Origin: Brevibacterium antiquum
GTDB lineage: Bacteria > Actinomycetota > Actinomycetes > Actinomycetales > Brevibacteriaceae
Assembly (NCBI RefSeq): GCF_016107655.1
Contig: NZ_JABASX010000009.1
Location: forward strand, 1 to 64,000
Length of the DNA stretch: 64,000 nt
Direction of reading: 5' to 3'
Numbering within the stretch: the first letter of the stretch is position 1; each line of letters starts with the position of its first letter. Below are positions 18,768 through 27,040 of this stretch, piece by piece. The notes beneath the pieces were generated by a model. The model was not told the origin of the DNA and ran no database searches. It was given only the letters and a program-made list of their open reading frames with translations. The position numbers and the translations under genes were made by a program.

Positions 18768-19337
18768 TCAAGCGATGGGCTCGACGTCCTGGTTCTCGTC
18801 GACGAGCTCTTCGGCCAGTGTCTCCCACTTGTCATAGGCCTCGGGATGTCCTGAGCCTTGGACTGCCTGGGCCGCGGCACCGGGATCCATCGTCTCCCAC
18901 CCCGCGATCTGGAGCAGCCCCGGGTTCGGGCACTCAGGATTGACTCCGTAGAAGGACTTCGAGGCGTACACCGCATCGGTGATCTGCCCGTGGGTCCCCC
19001 AACCGTATGACGGCCGCTGTTGGAACAGTCCGGCGGAGTCTTTGTCACCGCTGTCGAGATTCCGCAGACTCGATTCCTGCAGCGCGGTCATGACTGCGAT
19101 CGTCTGAGCCTGCGCCGTAAGATCAGAGCCCTTGCCGACGGCGATGATGGTGCGAGCATTGTCGATCTTCTCCTGCGAGAGCTGGCTGGTGTCTTGGGGC
19201 CTGGAACCTTCACCGCCATCAGCGGCCTTGCTCGTAGGAGGAAGGGTCTGCGCAGGCACTGCGGTCGCCGCAGACGCGCCACCGGCGAGGAGGCCTGCGG
19301 AAAGAGCTGTCACCGCTAATGCTCGTGCAAGTTTCAT
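18768..19337 (-). CDS. Secreted lysozyme-like protein
   Basis: A 189-aa exported protein: a short basic start, hydrophobic segment and AxA cleavage region near residue 25, then a Pro/Ser/Gly linker. The C-terminal domain has IAVMTALQESSLRNLD, with a probable catalytic Glu, and DSAGLFQQRPSYGWGT. This is the lysozyme/transglycosylase-like pattern widespread in actinobacteria, so cleavage of peptidoglycan is likely. The ATG at 19337 is taken rather than the longer frame because the signal peptide starts there and AGGAG lies upstream. A close paralogue is at 20413-21021. Confidence 0.75.
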   Translation of the reverse strand: MKLARALAVTALSAGLLAGGASAATAVPAQTLPPTSKAADGGEGSRPQDTSQLSQEKIDNARTIIAVGKGSDLTAQAQTIAVMTALQESSLRNLDSGDKDSAGLFQQRPSYGWGTHGQITDAVYASKSFYGVNPECPNPGLLQIAGWETMDPGAAAQAVQGSGHPEAYDKWETLAEELVDENQDVEPIA

Positions 19338-19592
19338 CGGTTCTGATTCTCCTGAAATCTGCTCAATGAAGCAATGGGCATTGTCTTGAGCGGTAGGTCC
19401 GCGCGAAATATCCTCACTCGAGGAACACACGGGCCTCTGAAAACTCGCCCACGCTCCAGCCTCTCGAAGGGACAATGTCGCCTGCAACGAACAGGGAGCT
19501 AACGGCTGTTGAATTGTGCCGATCCGGCGGCGTGTCGAAGCCGCAACGCGGTTGACGCACTGCGGCCGACGCCGAGGCAGTACTCTTGCCCC

Positions 19593-20420
19593 ATGGACTC
19601 GACACTGCCTGAGGAAGCTGCCCACTCTGTCGAGTCATATCGGCGAGTCGCCGACCGACTGCTGCCGGGTGCGGTCATCGCATGCGCAGTCGGTGGGTCC
19701 ATCGCCCTTGATGCCTACCGACCGGGCCGCAGCGATATCGATGTCATCGCTGTGCTCAGCGATGAGTGGAAAGACCACCGCAGCCTCATGGCCCGCTTGA
19801 GGCTTCTGCATCTCTCTCAGGTGCCCCGTCTGACCGTCCGTGCTGCACGCGGTCTGGGGTTCAGCGCATGCTGCAACACCGTGTTCGTCTGGCAGTCCGA
19901 GATCTCCCGCGCGGTGACCGAGATCCACCCGGTCGCGTCCCACGTGGGGGAGGTCTTCGACTCTCAGGGCGCGTTCGACGTCAATCCGGTGTTCTGGAAG
20001 CAACTCGTCGACGGCGGCATCTCCGTCCGCGGCGGCCCCGTCTCGGATTGGAGTCTCGACTCCGAGCCGGGTGAACTCCGTAACTGGGTGGCGCGCAACG
20101 TCCGCGAGTATTGGGCCCCGCTGGCTGAAAGGGCCCGCGGAGGTCGACGCACCTTGTCAGCTGGAGCCGTGGAGTGGTGCCTTCTCGGACCGGCGCGAAT
20201 GCACTGCACCCTCCTGACCGGGGAGATCATCAGCAAGGAGGGTGCAGGAAGGCATGCGCTCGATGCTTTCCCTGATCACTCGGCGATCATCGAGGTTGCC
20301 CTCGCCCGACTGCGAGGCGATCCGCTTCCGACAACGCCACCTCGTGATCAGTGGCGTGGGCTGACTGCGTCGGCGATGAGCTCGATCATCGCCGACTCCC
20401 CAGTGAACGACCTCAATTGA
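19593..20420 (+). CDS. Nucleotidyltransferase-fold protein, aminoglycoside adenylyltransferase-like
   Basis: A 275-aa soluble protein. Near residue 40 it shows GGSIALDAYRPGRSDIDVIAV, with the GS and D-x-D of polymerase-beta-type nucleotidyltransferases, and it has a helical C-terminal half as in AadA/DUF4111 proteins. The substrate could be an aminoglycoside or something else. The ATG at 19593 is the first start before the domain; its ribosome binding site is weak. It lies between two paralogous lysozyme-like genes and overlaps the second tail to tail by 8 bp. Confidence 0.7.
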   Translation: MDSTLPEEAAHSVESYRRVADRLLPGAVIACAVGGSIALDAYRPGRSDIDVIAVLSDEWKDHRSLMARLRLLHLSQVPRLTVRAARGLGFSACCNTVFVWQSEISRAVTEIHPVASHVGEVFDSQGAFDVNPVFWKQLVDGGISVRGGPVSDWSLDSEPGELRNWVARNVREYWAPLAERARGGRRTLSAGAVEWCLLGPARMHCTLLTGEIISKEGAGRHALDAFPDHSAIIEVALARLRGDPLPTTPPRDQWRGLTASAMSSIIADSPVNDLN

Positions 20421-21021
20421 TGTCGTCGACGTCCTGGTTGTCGTCGACGAGCTGATCGGCCAACGGTTCCCACTTCGCGTATTCGTCAGGGAAAGCCGAA
20501 GACTGCACGTCCTGCGCGGCCTGCCCCGGGTCGATGTTCTCCCAGTTGTCGATCTGAGTCAGGCCCGGATTGGGGCTGTCGGGGTTGACTCCATAGAAAG
20601 ACTTCGAGGCGAAGACGGGATCCTCTACCTGTTCGGCCGATCCCCAGTTCATCGAGGGACGCTGCTGGAACGCTCCGACGGAGTCGCGATCCCCGCCGTC
20701 GAGATTCTGCAGGCTCGACTCCTGCAGTGCGGTCATCACGGCGATCTTCTGGGCCTTCTCCGACAAGTCTGCGCCCTTACCGACGCCGATGATGGTGCGG
20801 GCATTGTCGATCTGCTCGGAGCTGAGCTCGTCCGGATCGTCGATGCCCACGGCTGTGCCGTCGCCCTGGTCCTGACCGGCGCCCGAGACGTTCTCGCTCG
20901 GCTGGTCGACGGCCCCTGAGATCGGACCCGCCGCGGCTGAGGTCGCCGCCCCCAGGGAGAGTCCCCCTGCGATGACGGCAGCGGACAGTGCAGTCACCGC
21001 AAATTTACGCACGCTTTTCAT
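20413..21021 (-). CDS. Secreted lysozyme-like protein (paralogue)
   Basis: A 202-aa exported protein with a signal peptide (VTALSAAVIAGGLSLGAATS), a Gly/Gln/Asp linker and the same C-terminal domain as 18768-19337: IAVMTALQESSLQNLD and SVGAFQQRPSMNWGS, ending in an acidic DDNQDVDDIN. Both proteins share the stretch ASKSFYGVNP. Its ATG overlaps the stop of a small upstream frame as ATGA, indicating translational coupling. Likely role: peptidoglycan turnover outside the membrane. Confidence 0.75.
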   Translation of the reverse strand: MKSVRKFAVTALSAAVIAGGLSLGAATSAAAGPISGAVDQPSENVSGAGQDQGDGTAVGIDDPDELSSEQIDNARTIIGVGKGADLSEKAQKIAVMTALQESSLQNLDGGDRDSVGAFQQRPSMNWGSAEQVEDPVFASKSFYGVNPDSPNPGLTQIDNWENIDPGQAAQDVQSSAFPDEYAKWEPLADQLVDDNQDVDDIN

Positions 21022-21203
21022 CTGTTCTCACTTTCCGGTTGGATCGGGCGAGCTGCCCGGACGGCGTCCTGATCGGATTCGGCACACATCTGCTTCCTGC
21101 ATTCGGCACAGGGATGCTCCGTTAATCGCCTCACACCACACTGTCGGACGCAGGAAGGCGGTTCAATGCCGAGACGCTCATAGGTGGCTCCGTCTCGCCA
21201 CAA
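21018..21203 (-). CDS. Small cysteine-rich ORF coupled to the lysozyme-like gene
   Basis: A possible 61-aa protein with five Cys: CVRQC, then CAEC and one more Cys four residues on. The pattern would suit zinc or iron-sulfur binding. Its stop overlaps the ATG of the lysozyme-like gene by four bases, which favours real translation. The start is uncertain: the frame opens with TTG at 21203 and no strong ribosome binding site. It could instead be a leader peptide. I do not recognise the family. From 21204 to selB no other gene is seen. Confidence 0.4.
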   Translation of the reverse strand: MWRDGATYERLGIEPPSCVRQCGVRRLTEHPCAECRKQMCAESDQDAVRAARPIQPESENR

Positions 21204-21355
21204 CGAATCGGAAGGGACTGGTGAGCATCAGCTCAGAATTCGCTGGATGCTCTGCGGCACCATGCGGCGCCCGCACACACCCGTGACCCGGGTCTCGGCC
21301 CACCCATCGGGCCACTCGAAGGTGCGGGTCAGGCTCCATTCAGGCGCGCGTCTGC

Positions 21356-23176
21356 CTACCTCACAACCTCGCGAGAGGTGTTGTCGATGCGGCGGGTCCA
21401 GCCGCGTCCGTCGAGGTATTCGAGGAGGGGAATGACGATGCGACGGGTGGTGCCCAGAGTCTTCCTCGCCGCGCTCGTCGTGAAGGGCTGATCCAAGCCT
21501 GCGAGCAGTCGCATCGCCTGTGCCGGTGTGCGTGGTGAAACAACCACACCATCGCCGAGGCGCAGGAGCCGTCCCGCTCTCTCGGCGACAGCAAGCTCCC
21601 GCACTCCCAGTCGGAGTTCTCGCAGGTCATCGGCCTCGGGCGCGGCGAAGGGGTTGGCCGCCAAGCGTCGTTCCAGCTCGGCGACTCCCGCCTCGGCCGG
21701 GCCCAGATCGGCGGTGTGACCGGGCGGTCGGACCATGCCCTTGACCGTTTCGAGGCCGGCGCGAGAGGCGATGGCGGACACGAGTTCCTGACCGCCGCTG
21801 TTCGGCAGCGGGGGCTCGAAGCGTCGCAGCTCTTCGGCCAGTGCCTTCTCGGGAACACCAGCAGCCAGAGGCTCTGCCGCCAGCTTCGTCTTCACCGTAC
21901 TTCGCGCGGCAGTGACCCACTTCTCGAGTGTCGGCCGGTGGACGAGCCATCCTCCAGCGATCTCGTCAACGCCCTCGACGGCGTCGGGAAGCGTCAGTCC
22001 GAAACGCACCAATCTGGCACGTTCCACGGCTCCCCGGCGGGCCACCTCGGCGAGGATGTCTCCAGTCTCCGGACGATCGGTCAACTCGCGGGCCCGCCTG
22101 GTGCCGGCACCTCGGCGGCTCAGTTCCGGCGGGTCGACGTCGAGGATGACGACTCCGGCGAAGACATTGCGGCTGCCGGGGCTGCGCAGGACGATCCGGT
22201 CCGTGACCTGCAGCGGCAGCGGACGCTCGAGTGTGAGGCGGGCGTGGTCACCGTCGAAGGGCCTCATGTGCACCGGGACCGCGGCGGTTCCGATGTGGAG
22301 CATGAGTCCGTGCACGCCCTCGTCGAGTGGTTGTCCCATGGTTCGGCGAACGTCGATGATCTCGACGATCGGCCATGCATCGTCGGTGATGAGAGCGTCA
22401 CCGCGGTGGATCTCATCGGCTGCGACCTCGCGCAGATTCACGGCGACACGGGCACTGGGGGCAACCACCTCGGCGGAGGAGTTCCGGCTCTGCAGACCAC
22501 GGACGGCCGTCGCCTCGTCCGAGGTCTCCCCGACGAGGCGCAGACGATCACCGGTGCGCAGAGTTCCGGCCGTGAGCGTGCCGGTGACCACGGTGCCGGC
22601 GCCCTTGATCGTGAAGGCGCGGTCGACCCACAGCCGCAGTCGGGCCTCGGAGTCGGGGGCAGGGGCCTCGGCGGTGACCTGGTCCAACGTTGTGATGAGC
22701 GCTTCGATGCCGTCCCCGCTGGCTGCCGAGACCGTAAGCACTGGAGCATCGGCCAGCGGTGTGCCCCGCAGTTCGGCTCTGACCTGGGCCTCTGTCGCTG
22801 CGAGCGGCTCGGGGGCGAGGTCCGCGCGGGTGATGACGACGAGGCCGCCGGTGATGCCCAGCGCGGTGATCGCGTCCCGGTGGTCACTCGACTGGGCCTG
22901 CCACCCCTTGTCCGCTGCGACGACGAGGCACACGATGGGGGCCGGGCCGACGCCTGCGAGCATGTTCGCGAGGAACTTCTCATGCCCAGGAACGTCGACG
23001 AAAGCGAGCTCCCTCCCCGACGGCAGAGTCGTCCAGGCGAAGCCGAGGTCGATCGTCAGACCCCGCTTCCTCTCCTCTGCCCACCGGTCCGGTTCCATCC
23101 CGGTCAGGGCGTTGACCAGCGTGGACTTCCCGTGATCGACGTGGCCGGCGGTTGCGAGAACGTACATCTCAGTCAT
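21356..23176 (-). CDS. selB: Selenocysteine-specific elongation factor
   Basis: A 606-aa translation factor that carries Sec-tRNA to ribosomes stalled at UGA with a SECIS hairpin. The N-terminal GTPase shows GHVDHGKST at residues 11-19, DVPGHE and TRAD in the G4 position. EF-Tu-like beta-barrels follow. The C-terminal third has the winged-helix repeats that bind SECIS RNA (DLRELRLGVRELAVAERAGR and the final IPLLEYLDGRGWTRR). The ATG at 23176 is chosen because the GTPase begins there; it overlaps the selA stop by 8 nt, so the two are translationally coupled. The longer upstream frame lies inside selA and is not used. Confidence 0.95.
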   Translation of the reverse strand: MTEMYVLATAGHVDHGKSTLVNALTGMEPDRWAEERKRGLTIDLGFAWTTLPSGRELAFVDVPGHEKFLANMLAGVGPAPIVCLVVAADKGWQAQSSDHRDAITALGITGGLVVITRADLAPEPLAATEAQVRAELRGTPLADAPVLTVSAASGDGIEALITTLDQVTAEAPAPDSEARLRLWVDRAFTIKGAGTVVTGTLTAGTLRTGDRLRLVGETSDEATAVRGLQSRNSSAEVVAPSARVAVNLREVAADEIHRGDALITDDAWPIVEIIDVRRTMGQPLDEGVHGLMLHIGTAAVPVHMRPFDGDHARLTLERPLPLQVTDRIVLRSPGSRNVFAGVVILDVDPPELSRRGAGTRRARELTDRPETGDILAEVARRGAVERARLVRFGLTLPDAVEGVDEIAGGWLVHRPTLEKWVTAARSTVKTKLAAEPLAAGVPEKALAEELRRFEPPLPNSGGQELVSAIASRAGLETVKGMVRPPGHTADLGPAEAGVAELERRLAANPFAAPEADDLRELRLGVRELAVAERAGRLLRLGDGVVVSPRTPAQAMRLLAGLDQPFTTSAARKTLGTTRRIVIPLLEYLDGRGWTRRIDNTSREVVR

Positions 23177-24587
23177 GGTTCGTGACGTCCGGATCATCGC
23201 CGAAACCCACACCATGGTCGCCGAGGTGGTTCCGCGTGTTCTCACGAGCCCGGTTCACGGCCTCGCCGATTCGATCGTCATCGGCTTCGGGGACGCAGCG
23301 CAGGTCGATGAGGCATCGTCCCTGGTGAACTCGGGCGACGACTGCCGGGTCGCCGAGGCGCAGCGGGCGAGCGAGCTCCTCGGGCAGTTCGACGGCCCAG
23401 CCGGGAAGGGGAACGCCGGGGGCTCCCCCGCCGCCGACGCGCCCGTCGTGGGCGACAACGGTTCCGGAGACGAGGCCGGCCAGGCGTTCGGAGCGTTCCC
23501 TGAGTCGATCGACGTCGATGTGCAGGGCCTGACGGACCGGAATCTCGGTGTTCGCGACCGTGGCCTCGATTGCGGCCAGCGTGAGTTTGTCGGTGCGCAT
23601 CGCCCTGGCCAGGGGGTGCTTCGCGATGCGCTGCACGGCGTCGCTGCGGCCGAGGATGAGTCCGGCCTGCGGGCCGCCGAGGAGTTTGTCGCCGCTGACG
23701 ATGACGACATCGGCTCCGGCGGCGAGCGCACCGGCGATGTCGGGCTCATCGGGCAGGTAGAGGTCGGGTTCGAAGAGTCCGCTGCCCAGATCGGCGATGA
23801 GTGGGAGTTCATGGTCGTCGGCGAGTTCACGCAGTGCAGCGATCTCGACGGAGGCGGTGAAGCCTTCGACTCGGAAATTGCTCGTGTGGACCTTGAGCAG
23901 ACTCGCAGTCAGGTCGTTGATTGCCTCGGCGTAGTCGTCGAGATGGGTGCGATTGGTCATGCCGACTTCCCGGATCCGGGAACCGGTCGTCGCCATGAGA
24001 TCGGGCAGGCGGAAGCCAGCACCGATCTCGATAAGTTCCCCGCGACTGACGATGATCTCGCCTGCCGCCTTCGCGTCGCTCGCACCGGCCGAACCGTCAT
24101 TTCCTGTCACCTCGTCACCGCGCAGCGCAGTGACGGCGAGCAGCAGCGCAGCGGCACCGTTGTTGACGACCAGCGCGTCCTCGGCACCCGGGCAGGCACG
24201 CAGAAGCGCCTGCTTCGCACCGATCCCCCGCTTGCTGCGTCGACCGGTCTCCAAGTCCATCTCGACATCGACGTAGCCGGCCGCACTGGCCACGGCCCGC
24301 CGGGCTGCGGCAGACAGTGGGGCGCGGCCGAGGTTGGTGTGGACGATGATCCCGGTGGCGTTGAGCACCGGGGTCAGTGAGGAGGCCGAACGAGTGCTCA
24401 GGCGCTCGATGACGGTGGGGACCACCTCGGCGACGGGGATCTCACCGGTGCGGGCGGCTCTCTGTGCTTCGGAGATGATCGCTTTGATCGTTGCCTGACT
24501 CAGCTTCTCACCTGCGGAGATGACCTCCGGGAGGTTGAGGAGGTGATCGGTGCGCGGAATGCTGCGCCGCGGATCCGTATCGGCCAA
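23169..24587 (-). CDS. selA: L-seryl-tRNA(Sec) selenium transferase
   Basis: A 472-aa PLP enzyme that converts seryl-tRNA(Sec) to selenocysteyl-tRNA(Sec) using selenophosphate. The family signature NATGIIVHTNLGRAPLS and the PLP-lysine region VSGDKLLGGPQAG (Lys at about 301) are present. I place the start at TTG 24587: AAGGAG lies 9 nt upstream and the N-terminus then aligns in length with other SelA proteins. A GTG at 24626 gives 13 more residues but has no ribosome binding site and abuts the tRNA. It directly follows selC and overlaps selB. Confidence 0.93.
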   Translation of the reverse strand: MADTDPRRSIPRTDHLLNLPEVISAGEKLSQATIKAIISEAQRAARTGEIPVAEVVPTVIERLSTRSASSLTPVLNATGIIVHTNLGRAPLSAAARRAVASAAGYVDVEMDLETGRRSKRGIGAKQALLRACPGAEDALVVNNGAAALLLAVTALRGDEVTGNDGSAGASDAKAAGEIIVSRGELIEIGAGFRLPDLMATTGSRIREVGMTNRTHLDDYAEAINDLTASLLKVHTSNFRVEGFTASVEIAALRELADDHELPLIADLGSGLFEPDLYLPDEPDIAGALAAGADVVIVSGDKLLGGPQAGLILGRSDAVQRIAKHPLARAMRTDKLTLAAIEATVANTEIPVRQALHIDVDRLRERSERLAGLVSGTVVAHDGRVGGGGAPGVPLPGWAVELPEELARPLRLGDPAVVARVHQGRCLIDLRCVPEADDDRIGEAVNRARENTRNHLGDHGVGFGDDPDVTNHD

Positions 24588-24638
24588 GGCTGCATTCTCC
24601 TTCACTGCTCTCGAGCGCGACGACACCGACGATGCTGG

Positions 24639-24733
24639 TGGCGGAGGCGGACGGGAATCGAACCCGCCAGACCGAGATACTCGGTCTCACCGGTTTTGAA
24701 GACCGGGGAGCCCACCAGGACTCGGACGCCTCC
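24639..24733 (-). tRNA. selC: tRNA-Sec, anticodon UCA
   Basis: A 95-nt tRNA including an encoded CCA. The acceptor GGAGGCG pairs with CGCCTCC; the anticodon loop CTTCAAA gives anticodon TCA; the variable arm is long (GAGACCGAG pairing with CTCGGTCT); the T arm contains GGTTCGATTCC. Length, long variable arm and UCA anticodon identify the selenocysteine tRNA. It lies about 50 nt upstream of selA on the same strand, giving the order selC-selA-selB. Confidence 0.97.
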
Positions 24734-24886
24734 GTCAGAGATCCTACCGCCCATCGGGGATGGAGCCGATTCCGTCCGAGTTCTCTGCTCACGTCACGGT
24801 TCCCGTTCTGCGGTGTCGCTGTCACCGCCAGATGCTAGCCTGAGATTGGAGGCGCAGGGCGCACTCCGATGTCGAAGGAGACATCC

Positions 24887-26011
24887 ATGCCGATCGGCTA
24901 TCTCATCACCATTGTCATCATCGGGGTGTGCACGTTCGCCTCCCTGATCCGTGTCACGCGCTTCGGAATCCCCGCGTTCTACCTCACTGTGATCATCAAC
25001 GAGATCCCGCAGGTGGTGGCTCTTGCACTCATTCTCTCGACCGCTCTGGCGCTGAGCGAAGGGGATCTGGACGGGCCCATCGGCATCACGCTCCTCGTGA
25101 TCGCGGGTCTCGAATTCCTGGGTCTCCTCGAGCTGGTCAGGCGCGCGACCGTGGCCCGATCAGTGGTGGAGTCAGTCGCACTCGCACATGGCGAGCGGAT
25201 CAGAAATGATGTGACTCGAATCTGGCTGCGACCGCTCGTCTTCCCGCTGCCTCTGCGGCCCGGGTCAGTGAAGAGGATCGGGCCGCTGTCCTATGGCGAT
25301 CATCGCCGACAGCGCTTGGACGTCTACCAGCACAGAAACAGCGAATTCTCGGGTCCCGTCTTCGTCTACTTCCACGGCGGCGCCTATTCGTCAGGGAGCA
25401 ACCGGAACGAGGGCCGCGTCCTGCTCCATCGTCTGGCAGCTCAGGGATGGACCTGCATCAGCGCCACCTATCGCCTGCGACCGGAGGCAGGTTTCTCCGA
25501 CCACCTCGACGATGCGAGGGCAGCCCTGCAGTGGGCCCGCGACAACGCCGATATTCACGGCGGGGACGTCACGAAGATCGTCATGGCGGGCAGTTCCGCC
25601 GGCGCGCATATGACCGCACTGACTGCCTTGTCACCCGCGAATACCGCCGAGGCGGGATCTCGGATCGCCGCGGCCGTGTGCTTGTACGGGTGGATCGGTC
25701 GGTACTTCGGCCGGGGCGAGGACGAGTCGCCGCCCTCGACACCATTGGCGCTGGACCCATCCTCGGCGCCACCGATGTTCATCGCCCACGGCGACCACGA
25801 CTCCTGGGTTCCGGTCGAGGAGGCTCGCGCACTGTACGAGCATGTTCGTACCGGTTCGCCGAGCGAGACCTGGTATGTCGAGCTGCCCGGTGCCCAGCAC
25901 GCCTTCGACGCCCTGTTCTCCTGGCGCAATGCGGCCGTCGTCGAAGGCATCGTGGCCTTCCTGCGGCCCATCGGCGATGCACCCTCTCTGGAAGGGAAGC
26001 ACCATGCCTGA
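24887..26011 (+). CDS. Membrane-anchored alpha/beta hydrolase (esterase/lipase type)
   Basis: A 374-aa protein. Residues 1-90 contain about three hydrophobic segments, so it is membrane-attached. The hydrolase domain follows, with the oxyanion motif YFHGGAYSSG, the nucleophile motif AGSSAGAHM, an acid in HGDHDSWVP and the catalytic His in GAQHAFD. This is the hormone-sensitive-lipase-like pattern. The ATG at 24887 has GAAGGAG upstream. Its stop overlaps the start of the methyltransferase remnant by 8 nt. It looks intact, unlike the four genes downstream. Confidence 0.83.
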   Translation: MPIGYLITIVIIGVCTFASLIRVTRFGIPAFYLTVIINEIPQVVALALILSTALALSEGDLDGPIGITLLVIAGLEFLGLLELVRRATVARSVVESVALAHGERIRNDVTRIWLRPLVFPLPLRPGSVKRIGPLSYGDHRRQRLDVYQHRNSEFSGPVFVYFHGGAYSSGSNRNEGRVLLHRLAAQGWTCISATYRLRPEAGFSDHLDDARAALQWARDNADIHGGDVTKIVMAGSSAGAHMTALTALSPANTAEAGSRIAAAVCLYGWIGRYFGRGEDESPPSTPLALDPSSAPPMFIAHGDHDSWVPVEEARALYEHVRTGSPSETWYVELPGAQHAFDALFSWRNAAVVEGIVAFLRPIGDAPSLEGKHHA

Positions 26012-26432
26012 TTTCACTTGGGATCCGGATACCTATCTCGACGTCATGGCCGAGGAGATGTTGGCCGGCGCCGCGCAGGTCCTCGACCCGAACCGCCGTT
26101 CCCTGACATTCGGACGGCTCGAGGACCCTCTGCCGAGTGACCCGTTCGACCTCGTGATGTCGACTCTCGCCGTGCACCACCTCGGCGGCGATGGCAAGGC
26201 CGATCTGTTCGCGAGGATTGCGCAGGTCCTTGTCGACGGGGGTCGGTTCGTGCTTGCCGATCTCGTTGTCCCTCTCGAGCCGTCTGCTGTGGTCACGCCG
26301 ATCGACGGAGTCATCGACACTCCCAGCGCATTGGCCGAACAGCTCGATTGGCTGAGGGCCGCGGGACTCACTCCTCGCGTGTCCTGGCAGCACCGCGACC
26401 TTGCGGTGGTCGTCGCAGACAAGCCGTCATAA
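26004..26432 (+). pseudogene. SAM methyltransferase with internal deletion
   Basis: The 142-aa frame is open but incomplete. It starts PDFTWDPDTYLDVMAEE, typical of the N-terminus of class I methyltransferases, and jumps directly to MLAGAAQVLDP, which normally lies after the second beta strand. The intervening part, which holds the SAM-binding GxGxG loop, is missing. The rest (PFDLVMSTLAVHHL, GGRFVLADLVVP) matches motifs beyond it. The deletion is in frame, perhaps between short GAGGAG repeats. Without the SAM loop it should be inactive as a methyltransferase. Confidence 0.72.
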
Positions 26433-26728
26433 GAGGGACAAGGCCGAAGCTGTTGCTAACCCGAAACTGCTCTCCCGCCGGAACGAGGACGGCATCGCCT
26501 GCACCTACGATGAAGGCCTCCTCGGCGATCTCGATGTCGTGCTCCCTCTCAAGGACGTGGAGGACCTCCACCTCTGTCATTGTGTGCGCCAAGCCTGGCG
26601 TCTGCGGGGAGAAGACGGCCCTCCAAGCCCCCCAATCGCTGTGCCCCTGTGGCACTGCTGGGGAACGAATTGAAGACAACTCCGTGTGTGGTAAATGTGC
26701 GAGCGGCGATATACGGGAGATAGGACAT
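26368..26728 (-). pseudogene. Cupin-domain protein, frameshifted
   Basis: Translation from ATG 26728 (GGAGGACTC upstream) gives YIAARTFTTHGVVFNSF, then loses frame. Shifting by one base at the run of six C at 26628-26633 (six G on the coding strand) restores GAWRAVFSPQTPGLAHTM and the cupin core VLHVLEREHDIEI and GAGDAVLVPAGEQFRVSN. The C-terminal end also runs into the methyltransferase remnant and looks truncated. One base too many in the G run would explain the break. It is divergent from a MarR fragment across a large palindrome. Confidence 0.68.
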
Positions 26729-26749
26729 GAGTCCTCCATTCAGCCAGTC

Positions 26750-26788
26750 TTGACCAGTATGGTCAATGTCATTGGCCATACTGGTCAA
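26750..26788. promoter_or_regulatory. 39-bp palindromic operator between cupin and MarR remnants
   Basis: Two 19-nt arms (26750-26768 and 26770-26788) are inverted repeats with a single mismatch around one central base. Each arm contains a smaller dyad: TTGACC-AGTAT-GGTCAA in the left arm and a near copy in the right. This looks like two adjacent dimer sites for a MarR-type repressor controlling both divergent genes. It stays nearly perfect although both genes are broken. Confidence 0.65.
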
Positions 26789-26819
26789 TGACATTGACGA
26801 CAAGGCCTAGAGTGAAGGA

Positions 26820-26999
26820 GTGGGCACTCCTGACGATCTCGCCATGCCCTGCTTCCTCTCCGCAGCATTCGACAGTCTCGTCGACGCCGTACATGCTCGT
26901 TTGGACGGGGAAGGTTTTCCCGGCCTCAGCGCCACCGATGGATTCGCCATGCAGGCGATCGGTGAGGGTTGCACGTGTGTCGAACTAGGAGGGAAATGA
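26820..26999 (+). pseudogene. MarR-family regulator, N-terminal fragment
   Basis: A 59-codon frame from GTG 26820 (GAAGGA upstream). PDDLAMPCFLSAAFDSLVDA and GFAMQAIGEGC resemble the N-terminal dimerisation helices of MarR proteins, but the frame stops (ELGGK) just where the DNA-binding helices should begin. The next bases carry a 12-bp tandem duplication and then the VOC gene start, so the rest of the gene seems deleted. Confidence 0.55.
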
Positions 27000-27004
27000 C
27001 GAAG

Positions 27005-27028
27005 CATCTGCACTGACATCTGCACTGA
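27005..27028. repeat. 12-bp tandem duplication
   Basis: CATCTGCACTGA occurs twice without spacer immediately after the MarR fragment. It may mark a deletion or slippage joint. Confidence 0.8.
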
Positions 27029-27040
27029 GGGGAGAATCTC

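Noticed and set aside
21716..24380. Long plus-strand frames antisense to selB and selA
   Set aside because: Compositional shadows of high-GC genes; selA and selB are clearly the coding strand.
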